This document shows, one piece after another, positions 39,520 to 47,971 of a stretch of DNA of 52,970 nucleotides. A program made the position numbers and the translations under genes. Origin of the DNA: Seramator thermalis (GTDB taxonomy: Bacteria; Bacteroidota; Bacteroidia; Bacteroidales; Dysgonomonadaceae); assembly GCF_004138125.1 (NCBI RefSeq), contig NZ_RXHS01000017.1, positions 1 through 52,970 of the forward strand. Reading direction: 5' to 3'. How positions within the stretch are numbered: the stretch's first letter is position 1; every line of letters starts with the position of its first letter. The notes beneath the pieces are model-generated. The model was not told the origin of the DNA and did not search any database. It saw only the letters and a list, made by a program, of their open reading frames with translations.

Positions 39520-41427
39520 TTATTTTGCCCTACTCTTCAAATCATCCACCGTGATTGACATCAACCTTCCAATCGGTTTGCCATCACGATAGGTAATAAT
39601 GCGCATCAATCGTGCATCTTTGGGAATAAGCAGAGGTGCCGAATATTTGGGATAGAAATTATCGGGAGTAGATCCGTCGAAGCTGGTATAGATATCGAGT
39701 CCATCGATTTCGGGAGTGAGTTCGACAAAATATTTTTCCCCTTCTTTCCTGACCGAAACAATCGGATCGTACATTGCCGGGGAATATTTGGTCTGAGCCC
39801 AGTCGAGACGTGGAAATTGTGCTTCGGTTTTCGTCACGAATTTATTCCAATCTTTTTTCTCCTTGGGCGACCATAACGATTCGGCAATTGCAAATCCCCT
39901 CGGCCAAGTCATGTATTCCGCCTGACGAATATTGTAAATCTGTTCGGTCCACAGATTGGCTTGCCCACCCAGAACAAATTTCTCATTGACTCCGGTTGGG
40001 AGAGGATCGAACTTGTAGGACTGATTGAGTCGCAACGTGGCATAAACGGGAGCTTCGGTGCATGGATCGCCCTGCATGTAATCGATATAAACAAAATTGG
40101 TCGGACTCATTACCACATAATGTCCCGATTTGGAAGCTTCGATGCCGGCATCAATACCGCGCCAGCTCATCAATGCAGTAGTTGGAGTGATACCTCCTTC
40201 CAAAATCTCATCCCATCCCATCATCTTTTTTCCTTTCGATTGAATAATTTTTTCGATACGCTTGCCAAAATAGGATTGCACTTCGGGCATGGTTTTCAGT
40301 CCTTCGCGTTTCATGAGTTCTTTCACTTGCGGATTATTCTCCCAAAAATTGTGGGGTGCTTCGTCTCCTCCGGAATGAATATATTCGAACGGGAACAATT
40401 GGGCCACTTCGGTAATTACCTTATCCATGAAATCGTACACTTTTTCGTTGGCCGGACATAGTGTATTATCTACATAAGCAATGGGTGGTGCACCATGCGA
40501 CCAGTCCATAAATTCTTCACCGGCGCGAACCGAATATTCCTCTGCTCCCGGCGTACACGAGAGTTCAGGGTATGATGCAATGGCTGCCAAACTGTGTCCG
40601 GGAACATCTATTTCGGGCATTACCCGAACGAAACGTTCAGCGGCATAACGAACGATGTCGCGAATTTGATCCTGAGTGTAGAATCCTCCATAGGTTTTAG
40701 GCTCGTCGGGGAGCGGTTTCGAAAAAGTCCCGAACCATCCCACTTTGTCAACACGCCATGCCCCCACTTCGGTGAGTTTGGGCAAACTCTTGATTTCGAT
40801 CCGCCAGCCCTCGTCGTCGGTCCAGTGCCAGTGAAACGTATTGAATTTATACTTCACCATGTTGTCGATAAATCGTTTCACTTCGTCCACCGTAAAGAAA
40901 TGGCGTGAAACGTCGAGCATCATGCCGCGCCATCCAACGCGCGGGTAATCTGTGATTTCGACCTGTGGAAGCTGCCAGTCGATATTTTCTACCAAGGTGG
41001 TGCTTTCGATTTGCGGCGGTAACAGTTGGAAAAAAGTCTGCACGCCGTAGAATAATCCTGCGGGCGTATTAGCCTTAATAGTCACTCCGTTGGCTGTTGA
41101 TGAAAAAGTGTAGCCTTCGTTTCCAATTTCCTTTTCCGCTTTTTTGTTCAATATCAATCGAATAGCCGGTTGTGAAGCACGCTCGGTTACAGATATCCGT
41201 TTACCCGTAGCCGCCGAAAGTTTGTTACGGAGATAATCATTGACATACGCCATCTCCTTGTCAGAAGGGGAAACAACGATGATCGGATCAGGCAGAACAT
41301 ACACCCCTCCTTTTTCGACAAGCGAAACAGGTTCGGGAATAATAGCCACAGATGTCTTGCTTTGCTGGGCGAAAGTTACCATCGTGAAAAAGGCTAACAT
41401 AAAAATAACGGCACTGTTTTTTTTCAT
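39520..41427 (-). CDS. Beta-N-acetylhexosaminidase, glycoside hydrolase family 20
   Basis: A secreted exo-enzyme that removes terminal GlcNAc or GalNAc from glycans or chitobiose. The 635-residue protein has a signal peptide (MKKNSAVIFMLAFFTMVTFA), an N-terminal GH20b domain (VAIIPEPVSLVEKGG to about 150) and the catalytic barrel (RGMMLDVSRHFF, FHWHWTDDEGWRIEIK). The catalytic Asp355-Glu356 lie in HSGGDEAPHNFW. A C-terminal domain (YTSFDGSTPDNFYP) follows. Start ATG 41427 is supported by the signal peptide and the promoter at 41466-41473. It stands alone rather than in a SusCD locus. Confidence 0.95.
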   Translation of the reverse strand: MKKNSAVIFMLAFFTMVTFAQQSKTSVAIIPEPVSLVEKGGVYVLPDPIIVVSPSDKEMAYVNDYLRNKLSAATGKRISVTERASQPAIRLILNKKAEKEIGNEGYTFSSTANGVTIKANTPAGLFYGVQTFFQLLPPQIESTTLVENIDWQLPQVEITDYPRVGWRGMMLDVSRHFFTVDEVKRFIDNMVKYKFNTFHWHWTDDEGWRIEIKSLPKLTEVGAWRVDKVGWFGTFSKPLPDEPKTYGGFYTQDQIRDIVRYAAERFVRVMPEIDVPGHSLAAIASYPELSCTPGAEEYSVRAGEEFMDWSHGAPPIAYVDNTLCPANEKVYDFMDKVITEVAQLFPFEYIHSGGDEAPHNFWENNPQVKELMKREGLKTMPEVQSYFGKRIEKIIQSKGKKMMGWDEILEGGITPTTALMSWRGIDAGIEASKSGHYVVMSPTNFVYIDYMQGDPCTEAPVYATLRLNQSYKFDPLPTGVNEKFVLGGQANLWTEQIYNIRQAEYMTWPRGFAIAESLWSPKEKKDWNKFVTKTEAQFPRLDWAQTKYSPAMYDPIVSVRKEGEKYFVELTPEIDGLDIYTSFDGSTPDNFYPKYSAPLLIPKDARLMRIITYRDGKPIGRLMSITVDDLKSRAK

Positions 41428-41465
41428 TTTTGAAGATTTAATAAAGGGTTGACAGATTTTAGACA

Positions 41466-41473
41466 CAAATTTA
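41466..41473 (-). promoter_or_regulatory. -7 promoter element for the hexosaminidase
   Basis: Minus-strand TAAATTTG matches TAnnTTTG. The transcript start near 41459 lies downstream of the ORF's first possible ATG (41466), supporting the ATG at 41427. Confidence 0.5.
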
Positions 41474-41568
41474 TAAAACTATTTCGAAAATCCTGTTAAA
41501 CCAAACCTTCCAGTTATAAGAAAGCGCTATTTTCCCGAATTTTATCTTGTCGATAAGGAAAAAATACG

Positions 41569-41577
41569 TATTTTTGC
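41569..41577 (+). promoter_or_regulatory. -7 promoter element for nusB-yajC-ybbR-coaE
   Basis: TATTTTTGC matches TAnnTTTGC; CTTG at 41546-41549 lies 19 bases upstream as a near -33 box. The first gene starts at 41600. Confidence 0.6.
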
Positions 41578-41599
41578 GATGTAAAAGCTCATTTCAACA

Positions 41600-42526
41600 A
41601 TGATTAATAGAAACTTAATTCGTATCCGAATTGTTCAGATCGTTTATGCGTGGTATCAAAATTCGAACAATAATCTGAAAAATGCGGAAAAAGAACTACT
41701 GCAAGGATTTCAAAAATCATACGATCTTTATTTTTACTTACTCCTGTTGATGGTGAAAATAACAGACTTGTATGAAGAACGTGTTGAGATGAAAAAAAAT
41801 AAATTTTTGCCAACCGAAGAAGATCTGAATCCCAACACTCATCTTATCGAGAACAAATTCATCAAACAACTCAGAACCAACAAGACATTAAACAAATATC
41901 TGTCCGAAAGGCCCATGAGTTGGGACGAAAACGAAACTTTCGTCAAAAACCTGTTGGACACGATTCTCGGCTCGGAAGAATATAAGAACTATACTGGCAA
42001 TGTTTCGCCAACCTATGCCGACGACAAGGATTTTTGGCGAAAAATATTTAAGCAATATATCTATCTGAATGACGAACTCGACGATATTCTCGAAGACGAA
42101 AGCATTTTCTGGAATGACGATGTGGAAACAGTGGAAACTTTCGTGCTAAAAACAATCAAGCAGTTTTCGGAGCAGAATGGCGACAACCAACCGCTTTTAC
42201 CCATGTTTAAGGACGAAGAGGACAAACAGTTTGCTCTTAAACTTTTGGACGAAACCATTCTAAACGAAAAAAAATATCGGGAACTCATCGAGAAGCATAC
42301 TCAAAAATGGGATTTCGACCGTATCGCTTTCATGGACATGATTATTATGCAAGTGGCCGTCGCCGAACTTTATACCTGCGAGTCCATTCCTACCAGCGTT
42401 ACGCTCAATGAATTCATCGATATTGCCAAATCGTACAGCACGCCTAAAAGCGGGACTTTCGTCAACGGCATTTTGGACGCAATAGCCAACGAAGCAAAAA
42501 AGGAACATATCATTTTAAAAAACTAA
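41600..42526 (+). CDS. nusB: Transcription antitermination factor NusB (long form)
   Basis: NusB binds boxA RNA with S10 to prevent termination in rRNA operons. At 308 residues it is twice the usual size. The canonical NusB fold occupies the C-terminal half (WDFDRIAFMDMIIMQVAVAE, then SVTLNEFIDIAKSYSTPKSG and FVNGILD), while the N-terminal 170 residues form a helical extension typical of Bacteroidota. The start MINRNLIRIRIVQIVYAWYQ fits. It begins an operon with yajC (27 bases later), ybbR and coaE. Confidence 0.95.
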   Translation: MINRNLIRIRIVQIVYAWYQNSNNNLKNAEKELLQGFQKSYDLYFYLLLLMVKITDLYEERVEMKKNKFLPTEEDLNPNTHLIENKFIKQLRTNKTLNKYLSERPMSWDENETFVKNLLDTILGSEEYKNYTGNVSPTYADDKDFWRKIFKQYIYLNDELDDILEDESIFWNDDVETVETFVLKTIKQFSEQNGDNQPLLPMFKDEEDKQFALKLLDETILNEKKYRELIEKHTQKWDFDRIAFMDMIIMQVAVAELYTCESIPTSVTLNEFIDIAKSYSTPKSGTFVNGILDAIANEAKKEHIILKN

Positions 42527-42553
42527 TTTCACTCACTTCAAAATTTTATCGAA

Positions 42554-42862
42554 ATGGACGTATTATTGCAAGCAGGATCCTCAGCAAACGGAGGAGGAAT
42601 GGGAATGACGCTGATCATGATGATTGCTATCATTGCTGTTTTTTATTTTTTCATGATTCGCCCCCAACAAAAAAAACAGAAAGAACTTCAGAAAGCGCGC
42701 GAGTCGATGCAGGTTGGCGACAAAGTAGTTACAGCCGGCGGCATTCACGGTCGCATCAAAGAAGTTGGCGACACCTACTTTTTGGTGGAGGTGGCTGATG
42801 GCGTAAAATTGAAATTCGAAAAAAGCTCTGTTTACGCTTCTGCCCAAGACGTTAATAAGTAA
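42554..42862 (+). CDS. yajC: Preprotein translocase subunit YajC
   Basis: YajC is a small accessory of the SecDF complex. The 102-residue protein has a Gly-rich N-terminus, one transmembrane helix (LIMMIAIIAVFYFFMI), then RPQQKKQKELQKARESMQVG and a beta-rich domain with GDKVVTAGGIHGRIKEV, all family hallmarks. It lies between nusB and ybbR; secDF is not in the window. Confidence 0.97.
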   Translation: MDVLLQAGSSANGGGMGMTLIMMIAIIAVFYFFMIRPQQKKQKELQKARESMQVGDKVVTAGGIHGRIKEVGDTYFLVEVADGVKLKFEKSSVYASAQDVNK

Positions 42863-42883
42863 ACCCCACTTGGATGCCGAGCT

Positions 42884-43873
42884 ATGATTGACGTCAAAGC
42901 TATCATAGAGATTTGGAAACCGAGAGTGCGGGCATATTTCTCCAATTTTCCCTGGAGAAATATGCTTGCATTCCTTTTTTTTCTCTTGATGGCCTATATC
43001 TTTTGGCTGATGCTCTTTTTCCGTCGCGAAAACGTCGAAGGCTCTTATCGCGTTCCGGTCAAATACATCAACGTGCCCGAAGATGTGGTTTTCGATCAAC
43101 CGACGCCACAACATATTGATGTCAGAATTTCGGACGTTGGATCGCAAATTTTCAGATACGACATTTTCAAGCCGGACACGCTTCGAATAGATGTCGGAGA
43201 ATATCACGAAAAAAACATTCAAACCATACAGGGAAACGAACTCCGATATATTCTCAATAATCTTTTCCCCAAAGCCACCCTGCTCAGCTATTATCCGGCA
43301 TTGATACCGATCTCAACCTCAAAGCTCGAAAAAAAGCAACTCTCAGTGGTATTCGACGGAGAAATCACTACAAGTGGCGCCAATCTGGTAACCGACAGCA
43401 TATCATTTATCCCCGAAATAGTTACAGCATACTCTTCCAAGAAGATTCTCGAAAACCTAACAAATGCTCTGACCGAATACACCGTTTTCGATAACTTGAA
43501 AGCAACCTCGCAATTCAAGATCAAAATCAAAAAAGTGGAGGGTGTGAAGTTCGTTCCGGACGAAGTGGAAATATATATCCCGATTAAGGAATACACTGAG
43601 AAAAGCTTTGATATCCCGATCACTTGCTCCAATCTTCCAGACAATCTTGAGGTTAAATTCTTTCCGTCACAAATCAAGGTTTCTTTCCTTGCAACTTTGG
43701 AAGATTATAAAAAAATTAGCCCGGAAGACTTCGCCATTGATCTCGATTATACCAAACTTAAGTCTCAAGAAGACGGTAAAATAGAGATAGAACTGACGCA
43801 GTCGCCTGCAATGATTCGCAACCCCCGCTTATCGCCGGGTTCGGTAGAATTTCTTTTCGAGAATCTCGAATAA
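42884..43873 (+). CDS. YbbR-domain protein
   Basis: A 329-residue protein with one N-terminal transmembrane helix (MLAFLFFLLMAYIFWLMLFF, about 27-46) and repeated YbbR beta domains outside the membrane (VEGSYRVPVKYINVPEDVVF; FDIPITCSNLPDNLEVKFFP). In Firmicutes the YbbR protein CdaR regulates the c-di-AMP cyclase CdaA. No cyclase is adjacent here; the gene lies in the Bacteroidota nusB-yajC-ybbR-coaE operon, so a link to c-di-AMP is only a possibility. The gaps to yajC and coaE are 21 and 6 bases. Confidence 0.88.
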   Translation: MIDVKAIIEIWKPRVRAYFSNFPWRNMLAFLFFLLMAYIFWLMLFFRRENVEGSYRVPVKYINVPEDVVFDQPTPQHIDVRISDVGSQIFRYDIFKPDTLRIDVGEYHEKNIQTIQGNELRYILNNLFPKATLLSYYPALIPISTSKLEKKQLSVVFDGEITTSGANLVTDSISFIPEIVTAYSSKKILENLTNALTEYTVFDNLKATSQFKIKIKKVEGVKFVPDEVEIYIPIKEYTEKSFDIPITCSNLPDNLEVKFFPSQIKVSFLATLEDYKKISPEDFAIDLDYTKLKSQEDGKIEIELTQSPAMIRNPRLSPGSVEFLFENLE

Positions 43874-43879
43874 ATACAA

Positions 43880-44467
43880 ATGATCAAAATTGGAATAACC
43901 GGTGGCATTGGCAGCGGAAAATCAGTAGTATCCGAGCTATTGAAACTTTACGACATACCGATTTATAATGCCGATATGGAAGCCAAACGACTCAATGACG
44001 AATCACCTCTCATTCGCGAAAAATTGACGCAATACTTTGGTGAAAATCTGTATGCTTCAGGGAAACTCGACAAGCAAAAGTTTGCCCAAATTATTTTCAA
44101 CGATCCCGAAAAACTCCGCATAGCCAACTCCGTTATTCATCCCGAACTGCAAAAAGATTTTTTGCGATGGGTCGAAATCCATTCCGAATCGGAAATAGTG
44201 GCAATGGAAGCGGCGTTGCTTTTCGAAGCAAATTTTCAGAGCATGTTCGATAGCATTGTTACAGTCTATGCTCCGATGTCGCTTCGAATAACACGCGCTT
44301 TGCAACGCGACAAGACAACACCTGAAAAAATAGAAGAACGCATGCGACATCAATTTCCGGACGAGGAAAAAGTGAAGCTTTCGGATTTCGTCATCTTCAA
44401 CGACGAAAAACATTCTCTTATCCGACAAGTATCCGATCTGATATCGCAAATCAAAGAGAACCGATAA
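43880..44467 (+). CDS. coaE: Dephospho-CoA kinase
   Basis: CoaE adds the 3'-phosphate to complete coenzyme A. The 195-residue P-loop kinase begins MIKIGITGGIGSGKSVVSEL (Walker A) and contains YNADMEAKRL, IHPELQKDF and VYAPMSLRITRALQRDKTTP (lid). It follows ybbR by 6 bases and closes the operon. Confidence 0.97.
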   Translation: MIKIGITGGIGSGKSVVSELLKLYDIPIYNADMEAKRLNDESPLIREKLTQYFGENLYASGKLDKQKFAQIIFNDPEKLRIANSVIHPELQKDFLRWVEIHSESEIVAMEAALLFEANFQSMFDSIVTVYAPMSLRITRALQRDKTTPEKIEERMRHQFPDEEKVKLSDFVIFNDEKHSLIRQVSDLISQIKENR

Positions 44468-44568
44468 AACTTTTCTCTCAGGCTATCGGGGAGGTTGTGT
44501 TGAATTATGCGTACAAAAGGCTTTTTCACCTTTTCACCTGATTTTTTGCAAAATAACTCAAAAAAAGG

Positions 44569-44577
44569 TATCTTTGC
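44569..44577 (+). promoter_or_regulatory. -7 promoter element for the small winged-helix gene
   Basis: TATCTTTGC matches TAnnTTTGC. A transcript starting near 44584 would allow starts at 44594 or 44603 and excludes the ORF start at 44507. Confidence 0.6.
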
Positions 44578-44593
44578 ACAGAAAATAAAAAAA

Positions 44594-44800
44594 ATGAGCA
44601 TCATGGTAGAAAAGATTGGTTGTAACGCCGGCAAAGTTTGGACACAATTGGATGCAGCCGGCCGTTCAAGCGTAAAAGACCTGAAAAAATTGACGAAACT
44701 TACAGACAAAGACTTGTATGCAGCCATTGGCTGGCTGGCACGTGAAGGAAAATTGACGTTGGAAGAAGTGGACAAAGAAGTTTTCGTTTCTTTGAAGTAA
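44594..44800 (+). CDS. Small winged-helix protein (DUF2582)
   Basis: A 68-residue protein that is one winged helix-turn-helix: KIGCNAGKVWTQLDAAGRSS, KDLKKLTKLTDKDLYAAIGW, LAREGKLTLEEVDKEVFVSL. This is the DUF2582 family, widespread in Bacteroidales and often highly expressed; its targets are unknown. The start is ATG 44594 (or 44603, three codons later). It has its own promoter and a strong terminator at 44855, so it is a single-gene transcript. Confidence 0.9.
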   Translation: MSIMVEKIGCNAGKVWTQLDAAGRSSVKDLKKLTKLTDKDLYAAIGWLAREGKLTLEEVDKEVFVSLK

Positions 44801-44854
44801 GTTCGATTCCGACCGCTGTTTAACATCTTCCGTTTTTTAGGAAGTATCTTCGGG

Positions 44855-44895
44855 TCGATGAAGGAATAATATATTTCTTCATCGATGTTTTTTTT
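44855..44895 (+). terminator. Rho-independent terminator after the DUF2582 gene
   Basis: TCGATGAAG (44855-44863) pairs perfectly with CTTCATCGA (44877-44885) around a 13-base A/T loop, followed by TG and eight T (44888-44895). Confidence 0.85.
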
Positions 44896-44945
44896 GATAT
44901 ACCCGCATCATCTTTAAATTTTGATACTATCTTTATCACAAAAAA

Positions 44946-47789
44946 ATGATGGATACATCGAAACTTCGTAAACAGCTGTTCAAGCTCTTTCCCAAGGAAC
45001 AAGTTTTCACCGACGAGCTTTCGTTGCTGACCAAAGGCACCGATGCCGGATTGTATCGGATGATTCCAAAAGCAGTGGTCAAAGTTAATTCGGAAGAAGA
45101 AGTCGTTCGATTGCTTTCTTTTTGCAAAAACAATCAAGTCCCCATAACGTTCAAGGCAGCAAGTACAAGCCTTAGTGGACAAACCGTTTCGGACTCTGTC
45201 TTGATGGAAATCGGACAGGGATTCGATTTTGCATCGATCACCAATAGCGGACGAACAGCTACCTTCGGTTGTGGCGTTGTGGGTGCTGCTGCCAATCGAA
45301 TGCTGATGCGCTATCATCGGAAAATAGGACCCAAACCGGCTTCTATTGCTTCGGCAAAAATAGGCGGAATCGTTTCGAACAATGCCAGCGGATCGAGTTA
45401 CGGCATTCGGCATAACAGCTACAACACCGTGAAAGCGATGCGCATTGTTTTTGCCGACGGATCGATACTGGATACGGCGGACACGGTAAGTCGTCGGCGT
45501 TTCATTGAAACACACCCACAACTGATAGCCGAAATTCAACAACTTCATCTTCTCGCAACAACAAGCGAGCCCATTTACGAAAAAATATCGCGGAAGTTTC
45601 GACTCAAAAATACCTGTGGATATGGAGTAAATTCGCTGATCGATTTTGAGGATCCTGTCGAAATCATTCGTCATTTGATGGTTGGCTCCGAAGGTACGCT
45701 CGGGTTTATTTCTCAAGTTACCTTTAAAACCGTTCACGATGCACCGCTCAAAGCCACTGCGATGATTTATTTTGCTCGGTTACGCGATGTTTGTGAGGCT
45801 ATTCTTCCTTTGCGGTCGTGCGAAGTGAGTGCTGCCGAATTGATGGATCGCAACGCATTGCGTGCGGTAGAAAATCAGGAGGGGATGCCTGACGAACTGA
45901 AATCGCTACCTGAAAATGCAGCAGCACTTCTCATCGATACTTCGGCCGATGACGAAGAGACCTTACTAAAGCAGATTCGTGAAATAGAGGAAAAACTGTC
46001 ATCTGTTCACACGCTTGCCCCTATCAAGTTTACAAGTGACGTACATCTTTACAATACGTATTGGAAAGTACGAAACGGACTTTTTGCATCGGCAGCGGCT
46101 GCGCGTCCCGTTCACACCGCATGCATCATCGAAGATGTGGCTTTTGGCGCGAATGTTTTGGGTGATGCGCTAACCGATGTACGCCAATTGCTCGTGGACT
46201 CCGGTTATCCCGATGCCGTGATGTGGGGACACTTACTGGACGGCAATGTGCATTTCACGGTTTTCCCCGATATCAACTCTGAGAAAGGCATTCGTCAGTA
46301 TGCCCAATTTATGAACGAACTGAGTGAAATGGTTGCCATTAAACATCAGGGAAGCCTGAAAGCCGAACACGGTACAGGCCGAAATATGGCACCTTTCGTC
46401 GAAAAAGAGTGGGGAAGCGATATTTATGCCCTAATGAAACGAATCAAAAAAGCGTTCGATCCCGATAATATTCTAAATCCGGGAGTATTGATCAACGACG
46501 ATCCCGATGTTTTTATCAAAAATTTGAAGCGCATTCCTGAAGCAAATCCACTTATCGACAAATGCATCGAATGTGGTTTCTGCGAGGTGAATTGCCCTTC
46601 GAAAAACTTGACGCTTACACCGCGTCAACGCATTGTAGCATACCGTAATCTGACTGAAAAGGCTTTATCGGGAAAAGACAGAAAAAAAACTTTTCGTCAG
46701 CTGGAAAAGGAGATTTCCTATCCGATGGACGAAACTTGTGCTACGGACGGTTTGTGCGCTATAGCTTGCCCTGTAGGCATTAATACGGGAACGTTGGTGA
46801 AAGAACTTCGTTTTCATAATAACGGTCTGTTGGCCAATACCATTGCCGATGTTGTAGCTGCAAATATGGATAAAACTACGACTTCGCTGCGCGGGTTGAT
46901 GAGATTTCCGCATGCGCTGGCAAAAATTGTCGGCTACAATGCGCTCGAAAATGTTACCCATGGCTTATTTAAAGTAGGTGACGGTCTTTTCCCGCTTTGG
47001 ACACGATACACGCCTTCGGGCAGTCGGAAAATCGACCGTTCGATTTTTCCCGCCAACGATGCCGATGCTCCGGCAGTGGTATATTTCCCGTCGTGTATTA
47101 CCCGAGCGATGGGTGGCCCTTCTTTTGGGTACGACGAATCGGAGGACGTTCCCTCGAAAATGCTTTCGCTGCTTCAAAAAGCCAACTACACGGTCATTAT
47201 TCCCGAAGGGAAAGACAAATTATGTTGCGGTATGGCTTTCAGTAGCAAGGGATTTCGAAAACAGGCAAAGAAAAAAGAAACCGAGCTCAACGAAGCGTTA
47301 TTGTCGGCAACCCGTAACGGCAAATTGCCGTTAGTTTGCGATATGAGCCCCTGTCTGCTTCACATGCGCGAAACGCTCGATCCACGTTTGAAACTTTATG
47401 ATCAGGTGGATTTTATTCACGATTTTTTGCTCGATCGTTTGCAATTCACACGGCAGCCTGTTTCCATCGCTATACACAACACATGCAGCACCACAAAAAT
47501 GCAAATCGAAGACAAATTCTATCGTGTAGCTTCGCTATGTGCCGAAAAGGTGATTGTGCCCGAAAACGTTACTTGTTGTGGCTGGGCCGGCGATCGGGGT
47601 TTCTTCCATCCCGAATTAAACCGTTCGGCGCTTGCTCCCCTCAAACATGCCAAGCTCGACGCTACAGAAGGATATTCAAACAGTCGTACTTGCGAAATCG
47701 GACTTTCTGTTAATAGCGGAATTGCTTACAAATCATTGGTATATTTGGTCGATAAATGTACTGCCGCTTTAGAAATCAATAAACAGTAG
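44946..47789 (+). CDS. FAD and Fe-S oxidoreductase, GlcD/GlcF-type fusion (D-lactate dehydrogenase-like)
   Basis: A 947-residue fusion that probably oxidises a 2-hydroxyacid such as D-lactate or glycolate and passes electrons to quinone. An FAD-binding (PCMH) domain spans about 35-210 (ITFKAASTSLSGQTVSDSVL), then the FAD-oxidase C domain ends with HGTGRNMAPFVEKEWG. Ferredoxin-type clusters follow at about residues 540 (CIECGFCEVNCP) and 598 (CATDGLCAIACP). Two CCG domains are marked by CCGMAFSSKG and CCGWAGDRG. It is monocistronic. The promoter is weak (TATCTTTA near 44926). Confidence 0.92.
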   Translation: MMDTSKLRKQLFKLFPKEQVFTDELSLLTKGTDAGLYRMIPKAVVKVNSEEEVVRLLSFCKNNQVPITFKAASTSLSGQTVSDSVLMEIGQGFDFASITNSGRTATFGCGVVGAAANRMLMRYHRKIGPKPASIASAKIGGIVSNNASGSSYGIRHNSYNTVKAMRIVFADGSILDTADTVSRRRFIETHPQLIAEIQQLHLLATTSEPIYEKISRKFRLKNTCGYGVNSLIDFEDPVEIIRHLMVGSEGTLGFISQVTFKTVHDAPLKATAMIYFARLRDVCEAILPLRSCEVSAAELMDRNALRAVENQEGMPDELKSLPENAAALLIDTSADDEETLLKQIREIEEKLSSVHTLAPIKFTSDVHLYNTYWKVRNGLFASAAAARPVHTACIIEDVAFGANVLGDALTDVRQLLVDSGYPDAVMWGHLLDGNVHFTVFPDINSEKGIRQYAQFMNELSEMVAIKHQGSLKAEHGTGRNMAPFVEKEWGSDIYALMKRIKKAFDPDNILNPGVLINDDPDVFIKNLKRIPEANPLIDKCIECGFCEVNCPSKNLTLTPRQRIVAYRNLTEKALSGKDRKKTFRQLEKEISYPMDETCATDGLCAIACPVGINTGTLVKELRFHNNGLLANTIADVVAANMDKTTTSLRGLMRFPHALAKIVGYNALENVTHGLFKVGDGLFPLWTRYTPSGSRKIDRSIFPANDADAPAVVYFPSCITRAMGGPSFGYDESEDVPSKMLSLLQKANYTVIIPEGKDKLCCGMAFSSKGFRKQAKKKETELNEALLSATRNGKLPLVCDMSPCLLHMRETLDPRLKLYDQVDFIHDFLLDRLQFTRQPVSIAIHNTCSTTKMQIEDKFYRVASLCAEKVIVPENVTCCGWAGDRGFFHPELNRSALAPLKHAKLDATEGYSNSRTCEIGLSVNSGIAYKSLVYLVDKCTAALEINKQ

Positions 47790-47938
47790 CTTTGAGATGT
47801 TAGTTACGAAAGGAAAAGTCATTACGAAATCGTAATTCGACCGGGTTGTTATGGCGAAAAATTTTCTTCGTTTTCTCCCAAATGCTTTCCAAAAGGAAGG
47901 AATGGATATTGGTACGCGTGGCATAAATATATTTTTTT

Positions 47939-47947
47939 TACCTTTGC
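47939..47947 (+). promoter_or_regulatory. -7 promoter element for argS
   Basis: TACCTTTGC matches TAnnTTTGC. The transcript would start near 47955, with ATG at 47972. Between the upstream gene and this promoter only a short ATTACG/CGTAAT hairpin (47821-47836) is visible. Confidence 0.6.
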
Positions 47948-47971
47948 ACTCTCAATCAGCAAATTCACGAT

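Noticed and set aside
44820..45737. 305-codon minus-strand frame opposite the oxidoreductase
   Set aside because: It is antisense to a gene with complete FAD and Fe-S motifs, and its translation lacks any domain.
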